DNA from: Clostridia bacterium
GTDB taxonomy: Bacteria; Bacillota; Clostridia; Christensenellales; Borkfalkiaceae
DNA: 64,000 bases
NCBI GenBank assembly: GCA_017465145.1
Contig: JAFTWU010000007.1
Location: 1 to 64,000, forward strand
Direction: 5' to 3'
Shown here: positions 25,661-36,200 of the stretch, piece after piece
Numbering within the stretch: the first letter of the stretch is position 1
Layout of the letters: every line of letters begins with the position of its first letter
Position numbers and translations under genes: made by a program
Notes under the pieces: generated by a model
Database searches by the model: none
What the model saw: the letters and a program-made list of their open reading frames with translations, nothing else
Told to the model about the DNA's origin: nothing

Positions 25661-25755
25661 TTATACCGTGGAAGGTTATCCACATATCCTTTTCATCAAT
25701 AAGTCAGTTAATTGTAGTTTGGTTAACTATTTGTAAGTTAACAATTCCGCAACTA

Positions 25756-26346
25756 TTACGCGGGAATTTCGTCAACTAGAATGTGAACTGAAGTAGAGTT
25801 GAGTTTTGCTCTGAAAGCTTCGTAATCAGCGTAAGTGGGCAAATAGAAATCGCCACCAAGCGTTAGGTTAAGAACGTCTGCTGCGTTAACGGTAACTTCT
25901 TTAGTTGCGTTGCCTTCGTTAAGTTCTTGCCAATTGATGTTGTTAACAACTAAAATTGACTTTTCTTCGCCATTTACGTCGTCATACTTCATATCGTCGC
26001 TTAGTGCAACTTTCATTTGCATTTTGATACCGTTTGCAGTAACCGTAGAGTCTGCGCCCTTTGAGGGGGTAAAGGTAATCTTAATGGTGCCAGAAACTTT
26101 CAAGCATGCGTGGTGGTCGCCAACAACGTCCGTTTCGTTGGTATCGTCGATAACGATTTCTACCGTAGAGAAATCAACGGTGATAGTACCCTTTGCGTTG
26201 GTTGCAGAAAGGTCTGCCATTTTGATGTTTTACTTTAAATATACGCTTGCTTCGGTAACGTCGCCTTGCGCATAGGTCCAGGTAGCGTATACGCCACCAA
26301 TCGTCAACAATAAAGCTGACAAGATGAGTGCAGTAATCTTCTTCAT
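25756..26346 (-). pseudogene. SipW-dependent secreted protein gene interrupted by an in-frame TAA
   Basis: An ATG at 26346 with a GGAAGGAG ribosome site opens a typical SipW-type signal: MKKITALILSALLL then TIGGVYATWTYAQGDV. Codon 39 is TAA (26232-26230). The same frame then continues through NIKMADLSATNAKGTITV to 25756, giving a 154-aa beta-rich mature domain (GTIKITFTPSKGADSTV). The start within MADLS (26220) has no ribosome site of its own. A nonsense mutation, a sequencing error or readthrough would each explain it. It is first in a leftward group with the signal peptidase and the TasA-like gene. Confidence 0.75.
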
Positions 26347-26575
26347 ATTTTTCTCCTTCCCTAAAGTTTTTTAGCCTAAAAATTTGCTAAAATCGGGGAT
26401 ATACATATGTTATATAACAACTAACATACTTTGTCCACCTTTTTTATTCTTTTTTGACTAATTTTGTGCTTTTTATATATATTTTAATATATATACTTAA
26501 ATATTTATCACTTTTTTTCTAATCTGATGCGCGCCTTTTTTATGCAATAATTTTACCCGTTTTTTTTATAATAAT

Positions 26576-26608
26576 AAAGGCGAGCCTTTGTGCCCGCCTT
26601 TTTTTACT
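26576..26608. terminator. Terminator beyond tetR
   Basis: AAAGGCG and CGCCTTT form a short stem with a T run on the plus strand. It lies 33 bases past the tetR stop. The rest of 26347-26575 is AT-rich and holds the 5' leader of the SipW locus; no further feature was found. Confidence 0.5.
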
Positions 26609-26640
26609 TTTTTACGTAAACTATTTAACGTGTTAACCTA

Positions 26641-27204
26641 TTACTTTTTAATTTTTGCAACCTTATAAAAATAGTCTGTTAACTGACTTGGCGTTTGCTT
26701 TTTGCCGTTTTCTATCCACCAATTAACCGTTTCTGTAAAGCACGCGCAAATTACGTTTACTCTGTAACTTTTTGGCAAGTCTTGCTCTCTATTATCGCCC
26801 GTTTTGTCAAGTTCGCGCTCTACTAAATTATATAGATTGCTTTTGAAATATTGTAAAAATAGTTGGTTATTTGCACACGACAAAAGCCTTAAAAGATTGT
26901 TGTCGTTTTTTTGCAAGTGGGAAAATAGGTGTAAAAACACGTTGTCTTTTGAATTGCAGTTAAATATATGCGCGTGCTCTTTTTCGTTATCGCTAACCGC
27001 GTCGAAAAGGTGGCAAAACAAGTCTTCGCAAAACTCTTTTAATAGATAATCTTTCGTTTCAAAATGAGCGTAAAAAGTCGCTCTACCCACGTCTGCTTTT
27101 TCTAAAATTTCCGCAACGGTTATTTGCGAATATTCCTTTTTAGAAAGAAGTTCTATAAACGCGGAAAAAATTGCTTGCCTTGTTTTTCTTTGTCGTCTAT
27201 CCAT
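26641..27204 (-). CDS. TetR-family regulator
   Basis: 187 aa. Residues 8-55 form the TetR helix-turn-helix (RQAIFSAFIELLSKKEYSQI, then VAEILEKADVGRATFYAHFE). The C-terminal ligand domain is divergent, ending NWWIENGKKQTPSQLTDYFY, close to the TetR_C_7/8 type. It is divergent from a CDF metal transporter and a dyad operator lies between, so it probably represses that gene and perhaps itself. The inducer is unknown. Confidence 0.9.
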   Translation of the reverse strand: MDRRQRKTRQAIFSAFIELLSKKEYSQITVAEILEKADVGRATFYAHFETKDYLLKEFCEDLFCHLFDAVSDNEKEHAHIFNCNSKDNVFLHLFSHLQKNDNNLLRLLSCANNQLFLQYFKSNLYNLVERELDKTGDNREQDLPKSYRVNVICACFTETVNWWIENGKKQTPSQLTDYFYKVAKIKK

Positions 27205-27319
27205 TGTCTTTCCCCTTTAATTTTGTAACTTTTCGTACAAATTTGTTAAAAAGTTCGCTAACTAACTTTTTCATAAACTTGACTGTTGCTAAATTTTGCT
27301 TACTTTTATATTATAATAT

Positions 27320-27334
27320 CGAACAACTTGTTCG
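27320..27334. promoter_or_regulatory. TetR operator in the tetR-CDF gap
   Basis: CGAACAA-C-TTGTTCG is a perfect 7-bp dyad about the centre base, overlapping the end of a TATAAT -10 (27312-27317) that points to the CDF gene. The half-site spacing is five bases, so it does not fit the LexA box (four). Confidence 0.65.
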
Positions 27335-27406
27335 GTAACGAATAAATTGTACCCTTTCATTTCGGCTTTGTCAACGTTTTTTCAAGGCTTTGTTAACGGA
27401 GATTTT

Positions 27407-28435
27407 ATGAAAACCAAATTAAAAACCAAACTAAAAACAAAAACTAGACTGCTTGTAGCCTTTATCCTTAACTTAACTTTTTCCGTTTTAGAATTCGTGG
27501 GTGGGATTTTAACGGGTAGCGTTGCTATCACTTCTGATGCGGTGCACGATTTTGGCGACGCGCTGAGCATAGGGCTTTCTTTCTTTTTAGAAAAGTTAAG
27601 CGATAAAGCGCCCGACGAAAAATATACTTTTGGTTACGCGCGTTTTTCCGTTTTAGCAAGCCTTATTTCTTGCACGATTTTACTTGTTGGTAGCGGGCTA
27701 GTAATTTACCACGCGATTAATAAAATTATAACCCCCACCCCCGTAAACTACGACGGTATGCTTATTTTTGCAGTCGTTGGGCTTGTAGTTAACGGCGGAG
27801 CGTTTTTTATAACTCACGGCGGAACTTCACTTAATCAGCGAGCCACTTCTTTACATATGTTAGAAGACCTTTTAGGGTGGGTTCTTGTTCTTATAGGTGC
27901 GGTTGTTATAAAGTTTACGGGCTTTATTTTGCTAGACCCCATTTTAAGCCTTGCCCTAGCCCTTTTTATAATTTTCAATGCTTGCAAAACCCTTTTTCAA
28001 TGCTTTTCCGTTTTTCTTGAAAAAAAGCCCCGTGATATTTGTTTGAAAGATTTATCTACTTGGCTTTGCGCGATTGACGGGGTTAAAGACGTTCACCACT
28101 TGCACGTTTGGTCTATGGACGGGCAAAACAACTTTGCCACCATGCACGCCGTTAGCGATAAAGACGGCTATGAAATTAAAACTGCGATAAAAAAGCAACT
28201 CTTAAATTTTAATATTTGCCACGCCACGATAGAACTTGAAAACGAAATGGAAAATTGTGATGAAAAAAATTGCTCTTTCCATATAGAACGCGCGCACGCG
28301 TGTTGCCACCACGGACATAATCACGGAAATCTTCACGAGAAGAGCAATAAAGAAAAGCACGAACTTATACACGACCATGAACATACAGACAACCACGGGC
28401 ACAATCATACGCACGGTCACGAACACAGTCATTAG
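27407..28435 (+). CDS. Cation diffusion facilitator with His-rich tail
   Basis: A 342-aa metal/proton antiporter of the CDF family. I start at the ATG at 27407 (MKTKLKTKLKTK), which has GGAG just upstream; the ATG at 27347 adds a poor N-terminus. Six membrane helices span about 15-195. The metal-site motifs HDFGD (helix II) and HMLED (helix V) are present, the HD-HD pattern typical of zinc transporters. A cytoplasmic domain follows, and the last 45 residues are His-rich (DHEHTDNHGHNHTHGHEH). Likely exports Zn or a related metal. A divergent TetR protein probably controls it. Confidence 0.93.
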   Translation: MKTKLKTKLKTKTRLLVAFILNLTFSVLEFVGGILTGSVAITSDAVHDFGDALSIGLSFFLEKLSDKAPDEKYTFGYARFSVLASLISCTILLVGSGLVIYHAINKIITPTPVNYDGMLIFAVVGLVVNGGAFFITHGGTSLNQRATSLHMLEDLLGWVLVLIGAVVIKFTGFILLDPILSLALALFIIFNACKTLFQCFSVFLEKKPRDICLKDLSTWLCAIDGVKDVHHLHVWSMDGQNNFATMHAVSDKDGYEIKTAIKKQLLNFNICHATIELENEMENCDEKNCSFHIERAHACCHHGHNHGNLHEKSNKEKHELIHDHEHTDNHGHNHTHGHEHSH

Positions 28436-28472
28436 CCCCTACCACACAAAGCGCGATAAACCGAAAAAACAA

Positions 28473-28503
28473 AAAAAGACAGGTGTAAAAACCTGTCTTT
28501 TTG
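28473..28503. terminator. Bidirectional terminator between CDF gene and rpsI
   Basis: AAAAGACAGGT and ACCTGTCTTTT form an 11-bp stem with T runs on both strands. Confidence 0.85.
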
Positions 28504-28541
28504 ATTTTGTTGATAACTTTTTGAAAAATTGCTTTCGCAAA

Positions 28542-28955
28542 TTATCTCTTTGAGAATTGTGGAGCGCGACGAGCCTTTTTCAAGCCGTACTTCTTTCTTT
28601 CCTTCATTCTTGAATCACGGGTTAAGAAGCCTGCTTTCTTAAGAGCAGCCCTGGTTTCAGGTTCTGCAGAAAGTAAAGCGCGTGCGATACCGTGACGGAT
28701 AGCGCCTGCTTGACCGGTATAACCACCACCGCAAACGTTAACGATAACGTCGTATTTAGCGGTTGCTTCAACTAATTCAAGGGGTTGACGAACGATATAC
28801 TTTAAGGTGTCTAAACCAAAATATTCGTCGATAGTTTTCTTGTTAATGGTGATAGCACCGTCACCTGCGGGAACAAGACGTACGCGTGCGATTGCCTTTT
28901 TACGTCTGCCGGTGCCCCAATATTGAACTTTTTTCTTAGAAGTAGTTTTTGCCAT
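28542..28955 (-). CDS. rpsI: 30S ribosomal protein S9
   Basis: 137 aa. Conserved motifs are [18 protein letters not shown] near the start, [19 protein letters not shown] in the middle, and the basic C-terminal tail ending in [11 protein letters not shown], which reaches the ribosomal P site. It follows rplM by 14 bases. Confidence 0.98.
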   Translation of the reverse strand: MAKTTSKKKVQYWGTGRRKKAIARVRLVPAGDGAITINKKTIDEYFGLDTLKYIVRQPLELVEATAKYDVIVNVCGGGYTGQAGAIRHGIARALLSAEPETRAALKKAGFLTRDSRMKERKKYGLKKARRAPQFSKR

Positions 28956-28969
28956 AATTCAAAATCTCC

Positions 28970-29401
28970 TTAAATAAGTTTAAGCACTTCAGGTTTTTGT
29001 GCCTGATGGTTGTGTTCTGCACCCTTAAATACCTTAAGTTTGGTGAGCATTTGACGGCCTAAACTGTTCTTAGGAAGCATACCTTTAACTGCTTCGTAAA
29101 CAGCCAAATCGGACTTGGTTGCCATTAAGGTTTTGTATTGAATTTCCTTAAGACCGCCGATATGACCGGTGTGATATCTGTAATATTTCTTTTCTAACTT
29201 TTTACCTGTTAATACAACTTTATCGGTATTAACGATTATAACGTAATCACCCGTATCGACGTTAGGGGTAAAGGTGGGTTTGTTCTTACCGCGAAGAATT
29301 GCTGCAACCCTTGATGCAAGACGACCAAGTGCCATACCTTCTGCGTCAACTACGTACCACTTTCTAACTACGTCGTTAGCGTGTGCCATATAAGTTTTCA
29401 T
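28970..29401 (-). CDS. rplM: 50S ribosomal protein L13
   Basis: 143 aa. It contains [19 protein letters not shown], then [15 protein letters not shown] and [13 protein letters not shown], all typical of L13. GGAGAAACTACT precedes the ATG. It is first of the rplM-rpsI operon and has its own promoter. Confidence 0.98.
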   Translation of the reverse strand: MKTYMAHANDVVRKWYVVDAEGMALGRLASRVAAILRGKNKPTFTPNVDTGDYVIIVNTDKVVLTGKKLEKKYYRYHTGHIGGLKEIQYKTLMATKSDLAVYEAVKGMLPKNSLGRQMLTKLKVFKGAEHNHQAQKPEVLKLI

Positions 29402-29515
29402 AGTAGTTTCTCCTTAAAATTTTGTAAAAACGCTTTTAATTATTTTCGCTTTTACCCTTTACACGATTTCGGGCACGGGAGGGCTAATCCCACAAAAAAA
29501 CGAACTTTTCCTTAT
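29402..29515 (-). promoter_or_regulatory. Possible L13 leader
   Basis: The rplM 5' untranslated region is about 120 bases and includes GGGATTAGCCC and CCGTGCCCGAAATCG with complementary C- and G-rich pieces. L13 operons in Firmicutes often have an autoregulatory leader at this place. I could not confirm the fold. Confidence 0.35.
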
Positions 29516-29527
29516 AAACGCTTAAAT

Positions 29528-29556
29528 ATCTTACATTTTTTAATGGCATAAGTCAA
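29528..29556 (-). promoter_or_regulatory. Sigma-A promoter of rplM-rpsI
   Basis: TTGACT (29551-29556) and TAAGAT (29528-29533) are 17 bases apart on the minus strand. The transcript would start about 120 bases before rplM. Confidence 0.7.
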
Positions 29557-29698
29557 GCATTTTTAAGGCTTTTTTAGTTATTTTTTATCTATTTTGCACC
29601 CTTTTTTTCGCGTACGCGTATACGCACACAATATATTGTATTATGGCAAACCGTTATACACAACTACTTTTCATTTTAAGCGGGAAAAGGGTTAATTT

Positions 29699-30436
29699 TT
29701 ATTCGTAAACGACGCTTTCTAAACAAAGACCGCGGGCGGATAGCGTTTTTACTTTATTCGTACGCGTGCCTTTAGATAGCATTTCAAGGGCATCTTTTTC
29801 GTTTGCTTTATTCTCTCCAACGGCAACCAAAAACCCAACTAAAGAGCGCACCATTTTATATAAAAAACCGTTGCCCGTAACGTAAAATTTAACAAAATCG
29901 CCACTTGTAACGACTTTTATATCGTATATCGTTCTAACGGTTGTTTTCGCACCGCCACCAGACGCGTTAAAGCACTTAAAATCGTGCTCTCCGATAAATT
30001 CTTTTTTAACCTTTTCAATAGCCGTTAAGTCAAGCGGTTTTTCAATTTTTACGGCGTAACGGTCGTAAAGGGGCATATCCACTTGACCGTTATATAGCGT
30101 ATAGCAATAGGTTTTTTTCTTTGCGCCTCGGCAAGCGTGAAAACTATCTTGTGCCCTTTCGCTATCTAAAACCTTTATATCAAAAGGCAAAACGGTGTTT
30201 AGTGCTTTATAAAAATTTTCGGGCGGAATAGTTGAATTTTCCACGTCAAAATGCGCCACTTGACCTTTGGCGTGAACGCCCGCATCCGTTCTTCCGCTAC
30301 CCGTAACGGTAGTTCTTTCCCCCGTTAATTTTTCAATGGCGTCTGCAAGCACGCTTTGAACGGAAACACCGCTTGGTTGAACTTGCCAACCGCAATAATT
30401 TGTGCCGTCGTAACTGACGGTAATTTTAATTCTCAT
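29699..30436 (-). CDS. truA: tRNA pseudouridine(38-40) synthase
   Basis: TruA converts U38-U40 in the tRNA anticodon arm to pseudouridine. The 245-aa protein has the catalytic Asp in GSGRTDAGVHAKGQVAHF (about residue 50) and the C-terminal FYVTGNGFLYKMVRSLVGFL. It is last in the ecfA1-ecfA2-ecfT-truA operon, a common arrangement in Firmicutes. Confidence 0.97.
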   Translation of the reverse strand: MRIKITVSYDGTNYCGWQVQPSGVSVQSVLADAIEKLTGERTTVTGSGRTDAGVHAKGQVAHFDVENSTIPPENFYKALNTVLPFDIKVLDSERAQDSFHACRGAKKKTYCYTLYNGQVDMPLYDRYAVKIEKPLDLTAIEKVKKEFIGEHDFKCFNASGGGAKTTVRTIYDIKVVTSGDFVKFYVTGNGFLYKMVRSLVGFLVAVGENKANEKDALEMLSKGTRTNKVKTLSARGLCLESVVYE

Positions 30437-30450
30437 ATCGCGCTACCCCC

Positions 30451-31260
30451 TTATAAGAGCACGTAAAAGCCGTTTAGAAGGACAACGCCCGCAACTAAAC
30501 CCGCAATTAAGATAAACGCCAAAAGGTCGCGATAACTTACCGTTAAACGCTTATATCTAGTGCGTTTTTTACTGCCCGCGTAACACCTTGCGTCCATAGC
30601 GTCTGCAAGAGAGCCCGCACGCCTAAACGAGCCGATAAGTAAGGGAACTAGCACGGGAACTAGCGCCTTAATTCGCTTAAATAGGTTTCCGCTTTCAAAC
30701 TCTGCCCCACGCGATTTTTGTGCCTTTATAATTCTGTCCGTTTCGTCTAAAAGGTCGGGAATTAGGCGGAGTGCCAAACTCATTATAAGTGCAAATTCGT
30801 GCACGGGAACTTTTATCCATTTAAGCGGGTACATAAGCATTTCTATACCGTCTGCAATTTCAACGGGAGAAGTGGTAAAAGTTAATAGAGATGCACCCAT
30901 GACCACTAAAACGATACGGCAAAAGATATAGGCTGCAGAAAGTAAGCCTTGGTCGGTTATAAAACCGTTTTCCCAAAGGGGTGTGCCGTTTTTGTTAAAG
31001 AAAATTTGTATCACGGCGGATAAAACTATAAAGAAAATTACCGCCTTAATGCTTTTTAATATGCGGAAGAAAGGTATGCGCGCGCAAATGGTGGCAATAA
31101 TTAGCACCAAAAAGCAAGCGGCAAACCCTAAAAAGTGGAATTGCTTTACTAAAAACACCGCAACAACGTAGGCGATTACAAGCAGAATTTTAACCGACGG
31201 GTTAAGTTTATGCACGAATGATTGCTGTGGGTAATATTGACCGAAAGTTAACTCTTTCAT
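30451..31260 (-). CDS. ecfT: ECF transporter T component
   Basis: EcfT is the membrane scaffold of energy-coupling-factor importers, linking two ATPases to exchangeable substrate-binding S proteins. The 269-aa protein has about six hydrophobic helices and the C-terminal coupling motifs: KAQKSRGAEFESGNL and LADAMDARCYAGSKKRT (the two Ala-Arg-Gly type helices). It overlaps ecfA2 by 4 bases. No S component is nearby. Confidence 0.95.
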   Translation of the reverse strand: MKELTFGQYYPQQSFVHKLNPSVKILLVIAYVVAVFLVKQFHFLGFAACFLVLIIATICARIPFFRILKSIKAVIFFIVLSAVIQIFFNKNGTPLWENGFITDQGLLSAAYIFCRIVLVVMGASLLTFTTSPVEIADGIEMLMYPLKWIKVPVHEFALIMSLALRLIPDLLDETDRIIKAQKSRGAEFESGNLFKRIKALVPVLVPLLIGSFRRAGSLADAMDARCYAGSKKRTRYKRLTVSYRDLLAFILIAGLVAGVVLLNGFYVLL

Positions 31261-32171
31261 AAGTCGTTACCCCCTTTTAACGCGTCGTTACGGGGGGTTA
31301 ACCCCTTTTTAGCGAAGTAATATTTTGCAAAGGCGTCTATAAAGCCTTGCGTGGTAAGGTCGCTATCAATCTTTATTCCCTTTTTGTCAAGCTCTTGGGT
31401 AAGGAAGGCGGTAACGGGAAGTTCTAGCCCTAAAGATTTAACCTTTTCTTTGCTTGAAAAAATTTCTTTAGGAGTGCCGACTTCTAGCAACTTGCCGTCG
31501 CCAAAAACTGCGGTACGCGTGCAGTTATCGGCAACTAGGTTCATATCGTGCGAAACGATTATGATAGTTTTTATAAAATTGCCGTGCAAAGATTTAAGCA
31601 AGGCTATAAATTCGCGCTTGCCCTTAGGGTCTAAGCCCGCCGCCGGTTCGTCTAAAACTAAAATTTCCGGCTGAGTAACTATTACGCCCGCAATAGCCAC
31701 ACGGCGTTTTTGACCGCCCGACAAGTCAAAGGGTGATTTATCTTTTAATTTTTCGTAATCTAAACCAACTAGTTCTATGGCGTTTTTAACCCGCTTTTCC
31801 GTTTCTTCTTTAGATAAAGAAGGCATAAAACTTTTGATACCAAACGCAACGTCGTCAAAAACCGTTTCGGCAAAGAGTTGGTGTTCGGGGTATTGGAAAA
31901 CCATACCCACTTTAGAGCGCAAAGCCTTATAATCGCATTTTTTTGCGGAGAGGTTATATTCGCCCACCGTTAAACTGCCCTTGTTTTTGGCAATTTTAAT
32001 AAGCCCGTTAAGGTGCTGAACAAAGGTAGATTTTCCGCTACCCGTTTTGCCTATTATTCCAAAGAATTCCCCTTCGTTAATGGTAACGGAAATATTATCA
32101 AGCGCCTTTACGGCAAGAGACTTGGTTTTTTCGCTATAGATATAGGTAAGGTTTTGGGCTATAATTTGCAT
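31257..32171 (-). CDS. ecfA2: ECF transporter ATPase A2
   Basis: 304 aa. ABC ATPase with Walker A GIIGKTGSGKSTFVQHL, Q-loop VGMVFQYPEHQLFAETV, signature LSGGQKRRVAIAGVI and Walker B EILVLDEPAAGLDP. The last 50 residues extend past the usual ATPase core. It overlaps ecfA1 by 13 bases and ecfT by 4. Confidence 0.96.
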   Translation of the reverse strand: MQIIAQNLTYIYSEKTKSLAVKALDNISVTINEGEFFGIIGKTGSGKSTFVQHLNGLIKIAKNKGSLTVGEYNLSAKKCDYKALRSKVGMVFQYPEHQLFAETVFDDVAFGIKSFMPSLSKEETEKRVKNAIELVGLDYEKLKDKSPFDLSGGQKRRVAIAGVIVTQPEILVLDEPAAGLDPKGKREFIALLKSLHGNFIKTIIIVSHDMNLVADNCTRTAVFGDGKLLEVGTPKEIFSSKEKVKSLGLELPVTAFLTQELDKKGIKIDSDLTTQGFIDAFAKYYFAKKGLTPRNDALKGGNDL

Positions 32172-32977
32172 AACGCCTCCACCAAGCCGTCTTCGGTAAG
32201 AACGTTTTCTACCGGAACGCCTAAATCTATTAATTTTTGTGCGATAAACGAAGATAGGGGAACTTCTAAGCCTATATCTTTAAGTTCTTTTCTTCTTGCG
32301 AAAATTTCTTCGGGAGTGCCCGCCATTTTAATTTCGCCACCGTCTAAAACGATAACTTTATCGGCGTCTACGATTTCTTCCATATAGTGAGTTATGGCAA
32401 TTACCGTAACGCCCTTTTCTTTGTTTAATTTTTTAACTACGGATAAAACTTCTTGTCTGCCTTTAGGGTCTAGCATTGCCGTAGATTCGTCTAGCACCAA
32501 AACTTTTGGCATAAGGGCAAGAACGCCCGCGATTGCTATGCGTTGTTTTTGTCCACCCGATAAGCGCATAGGTGAAGATTTTCTAAATTCCGTCATACCA
32601 ACGGCGTTTAGGGCAAAGTCTATCCTTTCGCCTATTTCTTTTCTGGGAATACCAAGGTTTTCTGGGCCGAAAGCAACGTCGTCTTCTACGATAGATGCAA
32701 CGATTTGGTTGTCGGGGTTTTGAAAAACTACGCCCACCCTTTTTCTAATTTCAAAAAGGTTCTTTTTTTCGCGCACGGAAAGACCGTCAACGATAATTTC
32801 GCCGTCGTCTGCAATCATTAAGCCGTTAAGAAGTTTTGCAAGTGTTGATTTACCACTTCCGTTATGCCCTATAACCGCGATATATTCACCGCGCTCTACC
32901 GATAGGGAAACGCTTTTTAACGCCTTTATTTTTTTGTCGTAAGAAAACGAAACGTTTTCAACGTTGATAAGCGCCAT
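32159..32977 (-). CDS. ecfA1: ECF transporter ATPase A1
   Basis: I start at the ATG at 32977 (MALINVENVSFSYD), which follows GGAGAG; the frame also opens at 33001. Walker A is AVIGHNGSGKSTLAKLL, Q-loop VGVVFQNPDNQIVAS, signature LSGGQKQRIAIAGVL, Walker B KVLVLDESTAMLDP. It is the first gene of the ecfA1-ecfA2-ecfT-truA operon. Walker B has Ser-Thr after Glu instead of the more usual Pro. Confidence 0.96.
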   Translation of the reverse strand: MALINVENVSFSYDKKIKALKSVSLSVERGEYIAVIGHNGSGKSTLAKLLNGLMIADDGEIIVDGLSVREKKNLFEIRKRVGVVFQNPDNQIVASIVEDDVAFGPENLGIPRKEIGERIDFALNAVGMTEFRKSSPMRLSGGQKQRIAIAGVLALMPKVLVLDESTAMLDPKGRQEVLSVVKKLNKEKGVTVIAITHYMEEIVDADKVIVLDGGEIKMAGTPEEIFARRKELKDIGLEVPLSSFIAQKLIDLGVPVENVLTEDGLVEALCKL

Positions 32978-32996
32978 AATCTCTCCGTAATTTTTT

Positions 32997-33010
32997 GGCA
33001 CTTTAGTGCC
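32997..33010. promoter_or_regulatory. Palindrome just upstream of ecfA1
   Basis: GGCACT-TT-AGTGCC is a perfect dyad about 20 bases ahead of the ecfA1 start. It might be an operator or an mRNA hairpin hiding the ribosome site. Confidence 0.4.
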
Positions 33011-33161
33011 ATATAAGTTAATTATAACAAAACGGCGACTTTTTTACAAGCAATAAACGGTTCTTTGCCCGTCTTTTTCTTTGCCTATCGCACGAAATTA
33101 CCAATACGCGCAACGAAATTTTTAATATGCGCAAAAAAAAGCAAAAATTTTAAAGTTCCGT

Positions 33162-33190
33162 TTGACTATTTTAAATTAAGATTATATAAT
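33162..33190 (+). promoter_or_regulatory. Sigma-A promoter of the pyruvate oxidoreductase gene
   Basis: TTGACT (33162-33167) and TATAAT (33185-33190) with a 17-base spacer, about 48 bases upstream of the start of a strongly SD-led gene. Confidence 0.75.
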
Positions 33191-33244
33191 ATAAGTTGTT
33201 GAAAAACATAAAAATTATATTTATAAACTTTTTGGAGGGTTTTT

Positions 33245-36200
33245 ATGAAGAAATTGACTATCGACGGTAACACCGCCGCCAGCCACGTTGCCTATGCTTT
33301 CTCTGAAGTTGCGGCTATCTACCCGATAACCCCTTCTTCTCCTATGGCAGAAGTTGCAGACGAATGGGCAGCAACCGGCAGAGTTAACATGTTCGGCCAA
33401 AAGCTCCGTTTAACCGAAATGCAATCGGAAGCGGGTGCAGCAGGCGCAGTACACGGCTCTCTCGCAGCGGGCGCACTTACCACCACTTACACCGCAAGCC
33501 AAGGCTTGTTACTTATGATTCCTAATATGTATAAAATCGCAGGCGAACTTCTTCCTACGGTTTTCCACGTTAGTGCAAGAGCGCTTGCAGCACACTCACT
33601 TAACATTTTCGGTGACCATGCAGACGTTATGGCTTGTCGCCAAACCGGTTTTGCTATGATTGCTGCTAACTCCGTACAAGAAGTTATGGACTTAGCGTTA
33701 GTATCTCACCTTTCAACCTTAAAGGCAAAAGTTCCTTTCTTACACTTCTTCGACGGTTTTAGAACTAGTCACGAAGTTTCAAAAATCGACGTTATCGATT
33801 ATGAAGAAATGAGAGCCCTTGTTGATATGAAGGACATTGAAGATTTCCGCGCACGTGCGTTAAACCCCGAACACCCCGTTCAACGTGGTACTGCACAAAA
33901 CAGCGATATCTATTTCCAAAACAGAGAAACTGCTAACAAGTATTATAACGCAACCCCCGCTATCGTTCAAGAAATGATGGACAAGGTTAGCGCACTTACC
34001 GGCAGAAGTTATCACCTATTCGACTACGTTGGCGCACCCGATGCTGAAAACATCGTTGTTATGATGGGTAGCGGTGCAGACGCTGTTGAAGAAACCATCA
34101 ACAAGATGAACGCTGAAGGCGCAAAAGTTGGTCTTTTGAAAGTTCGCTTATATCGTCCTTTCGCTATCGATTCTTTCGTTAACGCTATTCCTAAGACGGT
34201 TAAGAAGATTGCCGTTTTAGATAGAACTAAAGAAGCAGGCTCTCTTGGTGAACCTTTATACCTTGACGTTTGCTCTGCTTTACTTGAAAAGGGTATGACC
34301 GACATTAAGGTTGTTGGCGGTAGATACGGTTTAGGTAGCAAGGAATTTAATCCTTCAATGATTTATTCAGTTTACAAGAACTTAGAACTTGCTGAACCTA
34401 AGAACCACTTCACCGTTGGTATTTACGACGACTTAACCAACACCAGCTTAGACTTCTCTTATAAGTATGACGCTGCACCCGCAGGCACCATTTCTTGTAA
34501 GTTCTGGGGTTTAGGTAGTGACGGTACGGTTGGCGCTAACAAAAACTCTATTAAGATTATCGGTGACCACACGGACAAATACGTTCAAGGTTACTTCTTC
34601 TACGACTCCAAAAAGTCAGGCGGTATTACCGTTTCTCACTTACGTTTCGGCGATACCCCCATACAATCTGCTTATCTTATCGACGCTGCAGACTTCGTAC
34701 AATGCTCTAATCCTTCTTACATCACCCGTTACAATATGACAGGCGATATTAAAGAAGGCGGTACTTTCCTTTTCAACACTTCTGCTAAATCTGCTGAAGA
34801 ACTTGAAAACGTATTACCCGCATTCGTTAAGCGCGATATCGCAAACAAAAATATCAACCTTTACGTTATAGACGCTATTAAGATTGCTGCTGAACTTGGT
34901 CTTCGCGGTAGAACGAACACCATTTTACAATCTGCTTTCTTTAAGGTTGCTAACATTATCCCCTATGACCAAGCGGTTGATTATATGAAGAAGATGGCTT
35001 ATAAGTCTTTCGCTAAGAAGGGCGACGCTATCGTTCAAATGAACTACAACGCTATTGACAGCGCTGCTGCAAACCTTATCAAAATAGACGTTCCTGCAAG
35101 TTGGAAAAACGCTGAAAACGGCGCTCCTATGGCAGACGTTGCTGATAACAAATACTTTAAGGATATCGTTCACCCCATTTTAGTATTAGAAGGCGACAAA
35201 TTACCTTCTTCTGCATTTAGCGCAGACGGTACCGTTCCTACCGGCACCACTCAATACGAAAAACGCGGTGTTGCGGTTAACGTTCCCCTTTGGGACCCCA
35301 ACAAATGTATTCAATGTAACCAATGTGCTTTCGTTTGCCCCCACGCTTGCTTAAGACCTGCTATCGTTAAAGAAGGCGCAGACAAACCCGCATCATTTGC
35401 TACCAAGGCTATGATTGGTAACAAGGGTTACGAATATCGTATGCAAGTTAGCCCACTTGACTGTATGGGTTGTGGCGTTTGTGCAGATATCTGCCCCGCT
35501 AAAGAAAAGGCACTTACCATGGTTCCCTTCGGCAAGATTGTTGAAGAAGAAACCGTTAACTATAACTACAGCGAAAGCCTAGAAGACGTTGACGTATCTG
35601 CTTGCCCCGGTTGCAAGAAGACCACCGTTAAAGGCAGTCAATTTAGTAAACCTTTATTTGAATTCTCCGGCGCGTGCGCAGGCTGTGGCGAAACACCTTA
35701 CGTTAAAGTTATTACTCAACTTTTCGGCGATAGAATGATTGTTGCAAACGCAACCGGTTGTTCTTCAATTTACGGTGGCTCTGCTCCTACTTGCCCCTAC
35801 ACCAAGAACAAAGAAGGCAAAGGTCCTGCTTGGGCAAACAGCTTGTTTGAAGATAACGCAGAATTCGGTTACGGTATGTTTATGGCTATGAAAGCTCGCC
35901 GTGAAAAAATCGAAGAAGATATGAACGCTGCAATGGATAAAGTATCTAGCGCTTGCGCAGATGCATTTAAACAATGGATTGCAGACAAAAACGACGCTGA
36001 AGCATCTAAAGTTGCTGCTGAATTAGTAAAGAGTGCTATTGCTAGCGAAACTGCAGACGGTCTTGACTACATTAAGGGTAACCTTGACTGCTTGGTTAAA
36101 CCTTCAGTTTGGATTTTCGGTGGCGACGGCTGGGCATACGATATCGGCTACGGCGGTTTAGACCACGTTCTTGCATCTGGCGAAAACGTTAACATTTTAG

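Noticed and set aside
27320..27334. LexA box in the tetR-CDF gap
   Set aside because: The half-sites are separated by five bases, not four, so it fits a TetR operator better.
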